Virus record (IMG/VR): IMGVR_UViG_3300020469_000008
Location: 124,001 to 188,000 of that record
From: a virus
Length of the DNA: 64,000 nt
Strand: one strand, 5' to 3'
The translations under genes were made by a program, and so were the position numbers. A model generated the notes under the pieces. That model did no database searches, was not told the DNA's origin, and saw only the letters and a program-made list of their open reading frames with translations. Positions 15,495 to 24,403 of this stretch are shown piece after piece. Each line of letters starts with the position of its first letter. Position 1 is the first letter of the stretch.

Positions 15495-17081
15495 ATGCTG
15501 TACATTCTATTTACTTTACTGTTATTCTCTTGTAACGATTATGGCGTCAACAAAGTAGTTCAAACTGATCCAGAATTAGTTGTCTACCCTGAATCAATTG
15601 ATTTTGGACATTTACTGTCCGGACATGAATCGGGGCTGGCAACTTTTGCTGTTATAAACGCAGGTGATGAGGAATTAATCATAAGTCAACCTGAACTAGT
15701 CACAAGTAACGACAAGTTTAGCCTAGATAGTGATTTAGAGGAAAACTATACAATCAGTCCGGGAGAAACCTTAGAGTTTGTTGTTTATTACGAACCGAAA
15801 ACTTTTGAAAGTAATACCGGGCTGATTCGATTCGTGACAAACGACGAAGATGAAAATCAATATGAATTACCAGTATCAGGTTTCGGTGATGCACCAGTCA
15901 TGACAGTGACACCAGAGACATTTGATTATGGTCAAATAAGTATAGGATGTGATAATGAAGAAAGAATCACCATCCGCAACGATGGAAACATATCGTTAAC
16001 CATAGAAAATATCACACAAATGGTAACACAACCTCAAGATATTATCATGGAAATGGGTAGTTTACCAGCACCGCCATGGGAATTATTGCCCGGTCAAGAA
16101 GTTGATTTTTTGGTTTCTTACATTCCAGTTGACATTAGTTATGACGAAAGTATTATTCGTATCGAAGGTAATGATCCCGTACTTCCTGTTAAGGAGGTAA
16201 TACAGTATGGCGATGGTGATGTCGAACATTGGTATACACAAACGCACGTGCAAGAAGAAATAGCATTGCTCGACGTCATATTCGTAGTGGACAATTCCGG
16301 GTCAATGAATGTATTCCAGCAAGAGTTAGGCAATCAAATGAGTTCATTCATGTATGTTTTTAATGCATCAGGAGCAGATTATCACCTTGCAGCGATTACA
16401 ACAGATGAAGCTCGATTTATTTATTTTGATGGGCTAACTTGGATTGACAAATCACACCCACATCCAATTGCTTGGATGCAGAATGTTATTTCATCTATCA
16501 GTACTACAGGAAGTGGCATGGAAAAAGGTATTGAAATGGCAAAGTACGCACTGGAAGGAGATGGCGCACCAGGTAATGGTTTTTATCGTGAAGACGCAAC
16601 CATGGTCATAATATACGTATCTGATGAACCAGATCATTCGAGCGGTGGGTATGGTTCATATACATCTTTTTTTGATGGTTTTAAGGCATCGCCTGACTTA
16701 ATGAGACAATTTGCTGTAATTGGTGATTATCCATCCGGATGTCAGTTTCCTTGGATGTCTTCACACAGAAATGTATTCTTTGGATCAGGCTATTATCATA
16801 TGACTCAAAGGTACAACGGTGATTGGTATTCAATATGTGCCACAGACTGGGGTCAACAAATGCAAAACTTAGCAACTACTGTCACAACACGTAAAATATT
16901 TCCACTCGATGCACACGATCCAATTGAACAAACAATTTCTGTCTCAGTAAATGGCCAATTAACAAATAACTGGGTGTATGATGTAGGAATTAACGCTGTT
17001 ATTTTTGATGATCATTCTGTCCCGGAGCCAAATCAGACTATTACGATTGAATATGCAGTTTGGGGATGTGGCGATGAGTAG
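15495..17081 (+). CDS. Exported lipoprotein with HYDIN-like repeats and a VWA domain
   Basis: 528 residues. The lipobox LLFSC gives lipid-modified Cys13. Two immunoglobulin-like ASPM-SPD2-Hydin-type modules follow (YPESIDFGHLLSG around 31-43; TPETFDYGQISIG around 139-151). A von Willebrand A domain starts near 258 with VIFVVDNSGSMN, giving the MIDAS DxSxS (266-270). It should sit at the outer membrane or cell surface and bind ligands through metal. The architecture is typical of Myxococcota-type bacterial lipoproteins and unusual for a phage. It overlaps the protease gene. Confidence 0.85.
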   Translation: MLYILFTLLLFSCNDYGVNKVVQTDPELVVYPESIDFGHLLSGHESGLATFAVINAGDEELIISQPELVTSNDKFSLDSDLEENYTISPGETLEFVVYYEPKTFESNTGLIRFVTNDEDENQYELPVSGFGDAPVMTVTPETFDYGQISIGCDNEERITIRNDGNISLTIENITQMVTQPQDIIMEMGSLPAPPWELLPGQEVDFLVSYIPVDISYDESIIRIEGNDPVLPVKEVIQYGDGDVEHWYTQTHVQEEIALLDVIFVVDNSGSMNVFQQELGNQMSSFMYVFNASGADYHLAAITTDEARFIYFDGLTWIDKSHPHPIAWMQNVISSISTTGSGMEKGIEMAKYALEGDGAPGNGFYREDATMVIIYVSDEPDHSSGGYGSYTSFFDGFKASPDLMRQFAVIGDYPSGCQFPWMSSHRNVFFGSGYYHMTQRYNGDWYSICATDWGQQMQNLATTVTTRKIFPLDAHDPIEQTISVSVNGQLTNNWVYDVGINAVIFDDHSVPEPNQTITIEYAVWGCGDE

Positions 17082-17580
17082 AAATTTAAAACTTTTTCTT
17101 ACATTAATTTTTGGTTTTTGCTTAGGTTTGACGATAAAACGTGTTTATGAAGCTAATGTTTTCCACGCGTGGGTGTGGCCAGAACCGCCTATCGTAATAA
17201 ATTGTTATGGCAAAGTCTTACCTGAAATTGTTGTGGTTCGGGCAATTGATTATTGGACAATAAGGGGGTTTCCTATCTCTTTTTACGAAATGAATCCATC
17301 AAAAGAAACGTGTGCGAATGATTCTATAGAAGGTTTTATAATCATAAGGAGAGACCCAAGCTTAGAAAATATAAATGTTTTAGGCCAGACTGCAAGACAT
17401 ACGCAATTAAAGTGGATGAGAAGTGCTGTTATTAGTTTGAGACCTGGATCATATAATCTAGATTTATTATTAGAGCATGAGCTAGGACATGCACTAGGTT
17501 TAGGACATGTAGAAGTAGAAGGTCACATTATGCACCCGATGTACATGCAGATTGGTAGTAAGTTTTGGATACCAAAATAA
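17074..17580 (+). CDS. Exported metzincin zinc metalloprotease
   Basis: 168 residues, start overlapping the lipoprotein stop. An N-terminal membrane or signal segment (LFLTLIFGFCLGLTI) is followed by the zinc motif HELGHALGLGH (135-145) and a Met-turn HIMHPM (151-156), defining a matrixin-type metzincin. It is short for the family but has all zinc ligands. It could cut cell-wall-associated or extracellular proteins, or process the neighbouring VWA lipoprotein or the tail fibre. Confidence 0.85.
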   Translation: MSRNLKLFLTLIFGFCLGLTIKRVYEANVFHAWVWPEPPIVINCYGKVLPEIVVVRAIDYWTIRGFPISFYEMNPSKETCANDSIEGFIIIRRDPSLENINVLGQTARHTQLKWMRSAVISLRPGSYNLDLLLEHELGHALGLGHVEVEGHIMHPMYMQIGSKFWIPK

Positions 17581-17588
17581 TTTGATAT

Positions 17589-19676
17589 TTAAAGTTTGTT
17601 GATTGTCAAATAGGTTAAATGTAATCCTGAATTGATTGTAGTTCCCGATTCAGCTCCCCCAATATTGCGAAAGTTTATCTTAACTTTATCATTTTTCTCT
17701 AGATGCGCAACCCTATCTAGTTTATGCATGTGGGCTGAATTTTCTGCCGATCCACCCGGGAAGTAATTTCTAAATGCAATTCCGCCATTGTTTTGAGCAT
17801 AACTACAAGACGAAGATACCCAAAGCTGATACTGTGAAGTACCAGTATTGATACTTTGCTGGTATGCAGAAACGTTGATATTGTAAAAACCTTCTTCAGA
17901 TGCTGTAAATGTATATGTTCCTGTGTCAAATTCACCTGAACCGAATGTATCTTTAAGGACATTGTTAAAAGGTATAGCTTGGAATTCGTTAGTACCTGTG
18001 GGACTATAAGCAAAATCGCTTGACATGTGGACCATAAGAACTTTTGGTGTTATGTTTGCCGTTAAAGATCCAGATATAACTACATCACCAGTAAATACTG
18101 AGGTACCTCTAGTTGTTGTACCTCTTGATCCAATAGCCCCTGAAAAAATTTGTATTGCATCCAGCTGTGGTTCTATTACTGAACTTGCAGTTGGAGTAAA
18201 AACCTGAACTAGTTCATTGTTACCGTCAGCGCCTGCAAACTTTACCTGCTCATCAAATCTTAAATCAATCCTATTATCACCATCAATAGTTAGAACTTGT
18301 GTATTACCTTTAATCCATGGGCCGTTTGCTAGTCCAGTTCCGTCAAAAAATATTGAATCAGTGCCATCGCCATCACCACTGATTATAATATTGCCGTGAA
18401 GTCGCGCGTTACCACTGACAACTAAATCACCGCCAAAAACAGCCGTACCTGCTGTAGAAGATCCTCGTGAACCTATGGAGCCAGAGACAAAAAAGTTAGT
18501 GTCTGTAGCATTCTTAACGTTGGGACTAGTTCCGGCGCCGCCAGACATTATTAAAACCTGGTCTATTGAACCTTCACTCATTTTGATCATTGATCTGCCA
18601 CCGGCTTCAAAAGATATCTCATCAGCATCAAACGAAATACTAGTATCAGAATCACCAATGTGATGAATCTTATGTGCGATCGCCAGGTCGCTGTCTGTGT
18701 TACTGCTAGAAACTGTAAGCGTTGCTGCGGGTAACGAAGTCACCTTGCCAATCCCTACTCTACCGTCACCTCTCACGCGTAACACCGTTGTCGATGCAGA
18801 CTCAACATCAAAGAGGTTTGTTCCAGAGCCTGTTCCGTCACTGGTAACTTTTAATCCGTGACCTGATGTACCCTGGTCGTTATCAATAATCGCAGCATAA
18901 TCAGAGATATTTGCATATACGCCTAATGCTCCAGTTACTGTTAAAACACTTCCATCAAAATTAAGATTTGCTTCACCGTTTAATGTATCAGACGATGAAA
19001 AAGTTGCAATTCTATTATTAGCACCATTTGTGACACCAGAAACAGAACCGCCTCCACCACCGCCTGACTGATTAACAAAGCTTAAAACACCGTTACCGTC
19101 TGTCTTTATAACTTGATTTGCGGATCCATCTGTTGTGGGAAAGCTAAGACCATTAGCAGTCAGACTACCAGATATCACAACATTACCACCAAACACAGAT
19201 TGACCTTTCCCGTCTTTCGAACCAGAAACAAAAACGTTGGTATCTGAACCAAGACCACTTGGAGTTGCAGTATTTGAATTAATTAAGATATAATCATCTG
19301 CAGCGTCAGTAAATAATTGATGTGTGTTACTGTTAGATTCTATTCTAAAGTCAACATCATTAGAACCTTCATTTATAACAACAGAATCTTGTGATGCATT
19401 TTCATCACAAGAAACCATAAACACACCACCAACAACTAAATCAATACCATCAGAAGCATTAAATCTTATTGACGTGTCAGTATTGCCTGAGCTAATAGTT
19501 CTACCAGTACCCGCTGCATCAGCACCAATGCTAATATTATTGCAAGTAATGTCACCTAATATGCTTGTACTGCCTGTTACGACAAGTGAATGTGTGTCAA
19601 TACCAGCTGATCCGGATACAATGACGCCTTCACCAAACCGCATTGTTGCTGTTCCCATATTTTTTATCTTTGCCAT
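17589..19676 (-). CDS. Tail fibre with C1q/TNF-like receptor-binding tip
   Basis: 695 residues, one of the few minus-strand genes. Low-complexity Ser/Gly/Thr/Asn-rich repeats such as VFVSGS..G.GQSVFGG.VVISGSL recur at about residues 130-175, 395-425 and 510-540, typical of trimeric fibre shafts. The C-terminal part (GTYTFTASEEGFYNINVSAYQQ, then LEKNDKVKINFRN) matches the C1q/TNF-like jelly-roll fold used as a receptor tip. A poly-Gly linker lies near residue 206. It probably binds the host surface. GAGGT precedes its ATG on the minus strand. Confidence 0.85.
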   Translation of the reverse strand: MAKIKNMGTATMRFGEGVIVSGSAGIDTHSLVVTGSTSILGDITCNNISIGADAAGTGRTISSGNTDTSIRFNASDGIDLVVGGVFMVSCDENASQDSVVINEGSNDVDFRIESNSNTHQLFTDAADDYILINSNTATPSGLGSDTNVFVSGSKDGKGQSVFGGNVVISGSLTANGLSFPTTDGSANQVIKTDGNGVLSFVNQSGGGGGGSVSGVTNGANNRIATFSSSDTLNGEANLNFDGSVLTVTGALGVYANISDYAAIIDNDQGTSGHGLKVTSDGTGSGTNLFDVESASTTVLRVRGDGRVGIGKVTSLPAATLTVSSSNTDSDLAIAHKIHHIGDSDTSISFDADEISFEAGGRSMIKMSEGSIDQVLIMSGGAGTSPNVKNATDTNFFVSGSIGSRGSSTAGTAVFGGDLVVSGNARLHGNIIISGDGDGTDSIFFDGTGLANGPWIKGNTQVLTIDGDNRIDLRFDEQVKFAGADGNNELVQVFTPTASSVIEPQLDAIQIFSGAIGSRGTTTRGTSVFTGDVVISGSLTANITPKVLMVHMSSDFAYSPTGTNEFQAIPFNNVLKDTFGSGEFDTGTYTFTASEEGFYNINVSAYQQSINTGTSQYQLWVSSSCSYAQNNGGIAFRNYFPGGSAENSAHMHKLDRVAHLEKNDKVKINFRNIGGAESGTTINSGLHLTYLTINKL

Positions 19677-19730
19677 TTTTACCTCAAATTAGTTTTTCAA
19701 ATATAATTATAAATTAGAGGAGGTTAATGT

Positions 19731-20255
19731 ATGGCAAAATATATAATCGATCAAACGCACAGTGACATTTCATTTAAAGTAAAGTACATGATGATATCTT
19801 CTGTTGAAGGATGTTTTAATAATTATGAGGCATCTTTAATCTCCAGCAAAGAAGATTTGAGTGATGCTGCATTTGAGTGTGAAATAGATGTATCTAGTTT
19901 GTATACGGGAAATGTAGACAGAGATACACACTTAATATCATCAGAATTTTTAAGTTCTGAAAGTTTCCCAGCAGTGATCTTTAAATCTACAAATACAAAA
20001 ATAGTTGATGGTGAGTATATTGTAGACGGATCATTACAAATTAAAGAACACTCTAGGTCAGCAACTTTACGAGGCAAGTACCTAGGTGTTGTTGTGGATT
20101 CTTGTGGTCAAGAAAAATATTGTTTTGAATTAAAAGGATCAATAAAAAGATTTAGTTGGTTTTTAGATTTTGTTATAACTAGCAGTAAAACTGTTTTAGT
20201 TGACAATAACATAGAGTTGAATTTAGATTTACAGTTTTTAAAAGCGGAAGATTAA
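19731..20255 (+). CDS. YceI-like lipocalin-fold protein
   Basis: 174 residues after GAGGAGG. The YceI pattern is visible: IDQTHSDISFKVKYMMISSVEGCF, then SSLYTGNVDRDTHLISSEFLSSESFPAVIFKST and DGSLQIKEHSRSATL. YceI proteins bind isoprenoids or amphiphiles in a beta-barrel. There is no signal peptide, so it would be cytoplasmic. It overlaps the histidine kinase gene, making it the first gene of a signalling cassette. Confidence 0.85.
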   Translation: MAKYIIDQTHSDISFKVKYMMISSVEGCFNNYEASLISSKEDLSDAAFECEIDVSSLYTGNVDRDTHLISSEFLSSESFPAVIFKSTNTKIVDGEYIVDGSLQIKEHSRSATLRGKYLGVVVDSCGQEKYCFELKGSIKRFSWFLDFVITSSKTVLVDNNIELNLDLQFLKAED

Positions 20256-21493
20256 TGAGATTAAAAACAAGAACGAAGGTCGCTTTCTTACTTGCAGCCA
20301 TTGCATCACTTGTGTTTATGATATCACAAGTATTTATGTATCTGGATATTATTCATTTCTCATACAATATACCTCTATTCAACATTCTGTTATTTGCAAT
20401 TTACATGCCGTCATCTGCAATTTTTGGTTGGGACATGTACATCAAGTATCGTGATGAGAATCAAATGATTAAAGATAAACTAGCAGCAATTAACAATTCT
20501 AATATTGTTGTAATTTATGATAGTAAAGGAAATATTGTGCGTGCAAATGACAATTTCTGTCGTGTTGTCGGTTATACACAAGAAGAGATTATCGGTTTAC
20601 ATCATATGCTTTTTGTTCCTAATGATTTTGTGAGAAATAAAAAGTACAGAGATTTTTGGAGCAAGCTAAGAACGGGAAAGAGTGTTAAAAGAAAATTTAA
20701 GAGAATCAATAAAATCGGAGAAGTAATTTGGTTATACGGTTCTTATAATCCTATTAAAAGTGGAAGTGGTGCTGTTTATCAAATCATTAATGTGTGTAGC
20801 GATGTAACTGGTGAACACAACGCTCAACTAGAATTAAATAATAAAAACACTTATTTAGAACATGCAGCAAAAATTCTACGTCACGATATGCACAGTGGTA
20901 TTAATACATACATTCCAAGAGGTATTAAAAGCTTAGAACGTAGAATTAAACCAGAGCAAGTAAAAGAAATGAAGATCGAATCTTCACTTCGCCTAATTAA
21001 AGATGGATTAGATCACGCACAACGTGTTTATCGTGGTGTGTATGAATTTACAAATTTAGTAAAGGAAAATGCTGTATTAGAAAAAAATGAGCATGATTTA
21101 GGTGTGATACTAAAAGATTATTTAAAAAAGACAGCATACGCGGATCAAGTAATAATTGAAGATTTACCCACAATGTTAGTGAACGAAGCACTTTTCTGCA
21201 CAGGAATCGATAACTTGATTAGAAATGGTTTGAAATATAATGATTCTAAAACCAAATTCGTAAAAGTCAGAATGCAAGGGGAAAAACACTTGGTAGTAAT
21301 TGATAATGGTCGAGGTATGTCACAGAAAGATTTTGAAAAATTAAGTCAACCATATCAAAGGAAAGAAGGTCAAAAAGAAAAGGGCACTGGACTGGGATTA
21401 AACATTTCTGTCGCCATATTTAAAGAACATGGGTTTCACATGACTGTTGAGAAACTAGACGTAGGTACGATGATCAAGGTAAAGATACGATGA
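20255..21493 (+). CDS. Membrane PAS-domain sensor histidine kinase
   Basis: 412 residues. Two membrane helices (about 9-30 and 39-57), then a PAS domain (about 75-190; VIYDSKGNIVRANDNFCRVVGY). The phosphoacceptor box is AKILRHDMHSG with His210. The ATPase domain has the N-box DNLIRNGLKYND (Asn324), DNGRGM (350-355) and GTGLGL (377-382). All catalytic elements look intact. It should sense a redox, light or small-molecule cue and phosphorylate the response regulator encoded by the overlapping downstream gene. Phage-encoded complete two-component systems are rare. Confidence 0.93.
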   Translation: MRLKTRTKVAFLLAAIASLVFMISQVFMYLDIIHFSYNIPLFNILLFAIYMPSSAIFGWDMYIKYRDENQMIKDKLAAINNSNIVVIYDSKGNIVRANDNFCRVVGYTQEEIIGLHHMLFVPNDFVRNKKYRDFWSKLRTGKSVKRKFKRINKIGEVIWLYGSYNPIKSGSGAVYQIINVCSDVTGEHNAQLELNNKNTYLEHAAKILRHDMHSGINTYIPRGIKSLERRIKPEQVKEMKIESSLRLIKDGLDHAQRVYRGVYEFTNLVKENAVLEKNEHDLGVILKDYLKKTAYADQVIIEDLPTMLVNEALFCTGIDNLIRNGLKYNDSKTKFVKVRMQGEKHLVVIDNGRGMSQKDFEKLSQPYQRKEGQKEKGTGLGLNISVAIFKEHGFHMTVEKLDVGTMIKVKIR

Positions 21494-21921
21494 TTAATTC
21501 TATTTTATTAGTTGATGATGAAAATTTGTTTCATCTCGTTTTTGAAGATGCATGTAGTTTGTTAGACATAACATTAGATCTACAAAGCATTGCATCCTCT
21601 GATGAAGCAGCTCGATTATTTGAGCAATGGACATCAGATCCTAGGGGAAAGCCTGAATGTGTTTTTGTTGATCTAAACATTATTGGTTCTTCTTTTAACG
21701 GTATCGAATTAATTCAAAAGATTAATTACGAGTACGGAAACGGAGTTGTTGTTGGAATTATAAGCTCATCAGCAGATCAAGAAGAGATTGATCGGAGCTT
21801 GCACGCCGGAGCACAGTTTTGGATTGTCAAATCAGATGACATTGAACCTAGACTAGAATCTTTTAAAGAAGATTACGAAGGATATAAAAATCGTACATCT
21901 CCTTTTAAAGTATATAAGTAA
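21490..21921 (+). CDS. Single-domain response regulator receiver
   Basis: 143 residues, ATGA overlap with the kinase. The acidic pair Asp9/Asp10 (LLVDDE), phosphoacceptor Asp61 (VFVDLNI), switch Ser (IISSSA) and Lys114 (IVKSD) are present. There is no output domain, so it must signal by protein contact, possibly with the following coiled-coil membrane protein or with host motility or stress systems. Confidence 0.92.
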   Translation: MINSILLVDDENLFHLVFEDACSLLDITLDLQSIASSDEAARLFEQWTSDPRGKPECVFVDLNIIGSSFNGIELIQKINYEYGNGVVVGIISSSADQEEIDRSLHAGAQFWIVKSDDIEPRLESFKEDYEGYKNRTSPFKVYK

Positions 21922-22478
21922 TGATTATTCTTAGTGAAGAAGATAAAAAACAATTAATTGATATTGGTCAATCACGTAATGTTTATCTAGAAGGTAATAT
22001 TATAAAATTAATCGATCCTCAAGCTGACGAATTGTTTAAAAAGTATCTTGTTGACGCTAAAATTCAAGATCGAGAGAACAGAAAAAAGCGTCTCGAAGTT
22101 ACTAAGCAAGTTCAAATACAAAATAGAGAGTTAATTGCTTCACAGGAAGAAAACGAAAAACTTCTTTTAGACTTAAAAGAAGCTGTTAAAAAAGCAGATG
22201 AAGCAAAAGATGCAGCATTAAATGATTTAGACCTGATGCAAAAGAAAACCCAGTTTGAACTAATCGGAAAAATTGTTCAGGTTGCATTGTGGATCATTAT
22301 TGGCGTTGGAGTTTTCACGACAGTTTTGTTTATGTTTTCAATGTATACAGGTATAGACACTACTTTGATTGGTAATACTTGGAGTAACCTGTTTGGAATA
22401 TTACTCACAAATTCTTTTAGTATTATTGGTACAATAATGGGTGTAAAGTATGCTAGTGAAAGTAATAAAGAAAACTAG
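21921..22478 (+). CDS. Coiled-coil protein with two C-terminal membrane helices
   Basis: 185 residues. Residues about 50-115 form a long Glu/Lys coiled coil (QIQNRELIASQEENEKLLLD), followed by two hydrophobic helices (VALWIIIGVGVFTTVLFMF and LLTNSFSIIGTIMGVKYA). The start overlaps the response regulator stop by one base, so it may be the effector of the two-component system. Alternatively it may be a holin-like or channel-forming protein. No family recognised. Confidence 0.7.
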   Translation: MIILSEEDKKQLIDIGQSRNVYLEGNIIKLIDPQADELFKKYLVDAKIQDRENRKKRLEVTKQVQIQNRELIASQEENEKLLLDLKEAVKKADEAKDAALNDLDLMQKKTQFELIGKIVQVALWIIIGVGVFTTVLFMFSMYTGIDTTLIGNTWSNLFGILLTNSFSIIGTIMGVKYASESNKEN

Positions 22479-22777
22479 TTTTCCCACCACACATTTGCAA
22501 CGTCCCAATCAATCATTTCACTTAGCCAATTAGGAAATGAACCTGTACAATCAAAATCAAACCACTCGCCCTTGCAAGATTGTTTATAGGGCTTCAAAGA
22601 TTTAAGCAGGGATCTTTCTAAATCACCCCTACCATTTACTATGGTGAGCAACTTAAGTTTATATGGAGATCCAGTTTGAAGCTGTCGCAACCTATTTTGG
22701 GGATTTTTACTCATACCAATTTTAATTGCGCCCGTGACGTCAGATTGTATTACATAAAGGTGTTTATTCATATACAT
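22475..22777 (-). CDS. GIY-YIG-like domain protein (Mug113/T5orf172 type)
   Basis: 100 residues on the minus strand, tail-to-tail with the preceding gene. HLYVIQSDVTGAIKIGMSKNPQNRLRQLQTGSP matches the compact GIY-YIG variant of the Mug113 or T5orf172 families, in which Y..Q, IKIG and R..QLQTG are hallmarks. It is a likely small nuclease or DNA-binding domain. It could be a mobile-type endonuclease, but there is no intron or host gene split next to it. Confidence 0.75.
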   Translation of the reverse strand: MYMNKHLYVIQSDVTGAIKIGMSKNPQNRLRQLQTGSPYKLKLLTIVNGRGDLERSLLKSLKPYKQSCKGEWFDFDCTGSFPNWLSEMIDWDVANVWWEN

Positions 22778-22838
22778 AATTTTATATAGTTATTTACTCT
22801 AATAAACAATAATTATAAAATATGTGCGAGGTACATTG

Positions 22839-23825
22839 ATGGAAATAAGTAGGCTACAACTAAGCAATTTAATTTATGAAGCACTAGAAGGTAAAGAAGG
22901 TGAATGGTCGTACAACATAGTTTCAATAGGTGATTACAGTGACAAAGAAAATTTAAAACCTAAGGACATTAAAGACGTCCAGGTTAGAGTTGCTTCTGGT
23001 CCTAGTAACGTAGGTTATGAGTTTCCTTTGTCGGAAGTTGAAACTAATGAAGGTACAAAAGCATACGAGCAGCACCCGTTAATTTTGCAAGTAATCGAAG
23101 CGATTAAGAATAATGAAAATTTAGATAATGTAATAGTAAAAACTGCGAACCCAATTGTTGATGCATCAGGTGAAGTTTTCTTAACGGGCGAAGGATTTAT
23201 GGCAATTTCTCCTAAAAAACTTAGGGAAGCTCATCCAGCAATATCTAATGATTTGGCAGTTTATGCTTTGAGTAGCTTTAGACAACATCACAAATCAGGT
23301 AAAATTAAAAGCAAACATAAGATGATGATTGTGGATTACACAATTCCAGGTAATAAAGTTAGACTGTGGTGTTTGCAAGTGAAAAACGGAAAAGTTAAAG
23401 CTTCCATCGCAACTCCTGTAGCTCATGGTAAAGGAAACAGAGCAAAAGGAAGCGATTCTGTAACTAAATTTAGTAATTCACCCGGTACCAATGCTGCTTC
23501 TGTAGGGGCTTTTGTTACTACGAAAACTTATTACTCTAAAGCTGGATCACCTGAAAAATATCCAGGCGGTCGTCCATACAAAGGAATATCGTTAAGAATA
23601 GATGGGCTTGACAAGACAAACAACAACGATCTAGCTCGTGGCATCGTAATACACGGTGCATGGTATAGAGAAAAAGGTAAGACAGGCAGGAGTTGGGGTT
23701 GTCTAGCGACTTCAGCTGAAACAAATAAAAAAATTATTGACTTTGCAGGAATTGGTACTTTTGGATATAAATTTGGCGGAAGAACAAACGCTGCAAGCAT
23801 TAATACTAACTGGTTAAGCGTATAG
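22839..23825 (+). CDS. Leader-bearing murein L,D-transpeptidase
   Basis: 328 residues; the start at 22839 has CGAGG upstream. The leader MEISRLQLSNLIYEA ends in I-Y-E. The C-terminal half holds RGIVIHGAWY and, 18 residues later, SWGCLATS, the HG-x-S-x-GC pattern of YkuD-type L,D-transpeptidases with catalytic Cys. These enzymes cross-link or edit peptidoglycan peptides. With a packaging leader, it may be carried in the capsid and delivered into the periplasm on entry. It opens the leader-gene island. Confidence 0.82.
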   Translation: MEISRLQLSNLIYEALEGKEGEWSYNIVSIGDYSDKENLKPKDIKDVQVRVASGPSNVGYEFPLSEVETNEGTKAYEQHPLILQVIEAIKNNENLDNVIVKTANPIVDASGEVFLTGEGFMAISPKKLREAHPAISNDLAVYALSSFRQHHKSGKIKSKHKMMIVDYTIPGNKVRLWCLQVKNGKVKASIATPVAHGKGNRAKGSDSVTKFSNSPGTNAASVGAFVTTKTYYSKAGSPEKYPGGRPYKGISLRIDGLDKTNNNDLARGIVIHGAWYREKGKTGRSWGCLATSAETNKKIIDFAGIGTFGYKFGGRTNAASINTNWLSV

Positions 23826-23833
23826 GTCATCAT

Positions 23834-24403
23834 ATGAGATTAACAAGAAAGAATTTAAGAAAATTAATTTTGCGTGAATTTAAGTTGACCGGTCAAGCGT
23901 TTGATGATTTAATCGGTAACACAGGCAGCGGTGAACCTCCTCCAACTAAACCACCTAAAAGAGGCGGTGGCTCCGGAGAAGGTTGGCCGACTTCGGTTGT
24001 TGAGAGGTTGATCAATGCTGAGTATGGTAGTTTAAGCAAGTGGACACAGGATCCTCGAAATAGTCGTGCTGCTGTTTATGATAATTCACAAATCAAACTT
24101 TATGCTAAAGCTGTTGATTCTCAAAATTCACTTGTTTGTACTTTAGTCAGAGGAAACAAAGTTTTAGATCGATATGTGTTTATTAGAAAATCAGGTGGCG
24201 CTAGCGGAATGTTGCCTCGCATGATGGAGATTACAAATAATATATGTGATATGACAGGTAGTGAAGCAGAAAGGAAAGCTAGCGAATATAAAGAGTATAA
24301 CAAGAGTTTGATAGACTTTATGACTCGAAGCGGACCGCCCTACAAGGGTGATGATTGTGCACCGCCCGAGGATGATGGAACTGGTTGGATTAGGAGATAT
24401 TAA
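23834..24403 (+). CDS. Leader-bearing cargo protein with Pro/Gly linker
   Basis: 189 residues. The leader MRLTRKNLRKLILREFKLTG ends in L-R-E. A Pro/Lys/Gly linker (about 31-54, GEPPPTKPPKRGGGSGEG) joins it to a globular part with YDNSQIKLYAKAVDS and TCTLV-like strands, ending GTGWIRRY. The linker plus unrelated body is shared with two other genes here. The modular layout suggests packaged effector or internal protein; activity unknown. Confidence 0.7.
   Translation: MRLTRKNLRKLILREFKLTGQAFDDLIGNTGSGEPPPTKPPKRGGGSGEGWPTSVVERLINAEYGSLSKWTQDPRNSRAAVYDNSQIKLYAKAVDSQNSLVCTLVRGNKVLDRYVFIRKSGGASGMLPRMMEITNNICDMTGSEAERKASEYKEYNKSLIDFMTRSGPPYKGDDCAPPEDDGTGWIRRY

Noticed and set aside
17589-19676. Diversity-generating retroelement acting on the fibre gene
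   Set aside because: The fibre has repeats, but there is no reverse transcriptase gene or template repeat in the window.
22475-22777. Mug113/GIY-YIG gene as a homing endonuclease inside an intron or intein
   Set aside because: Its neighbours are intact, and no split gene or intron boundaries are visible around it.
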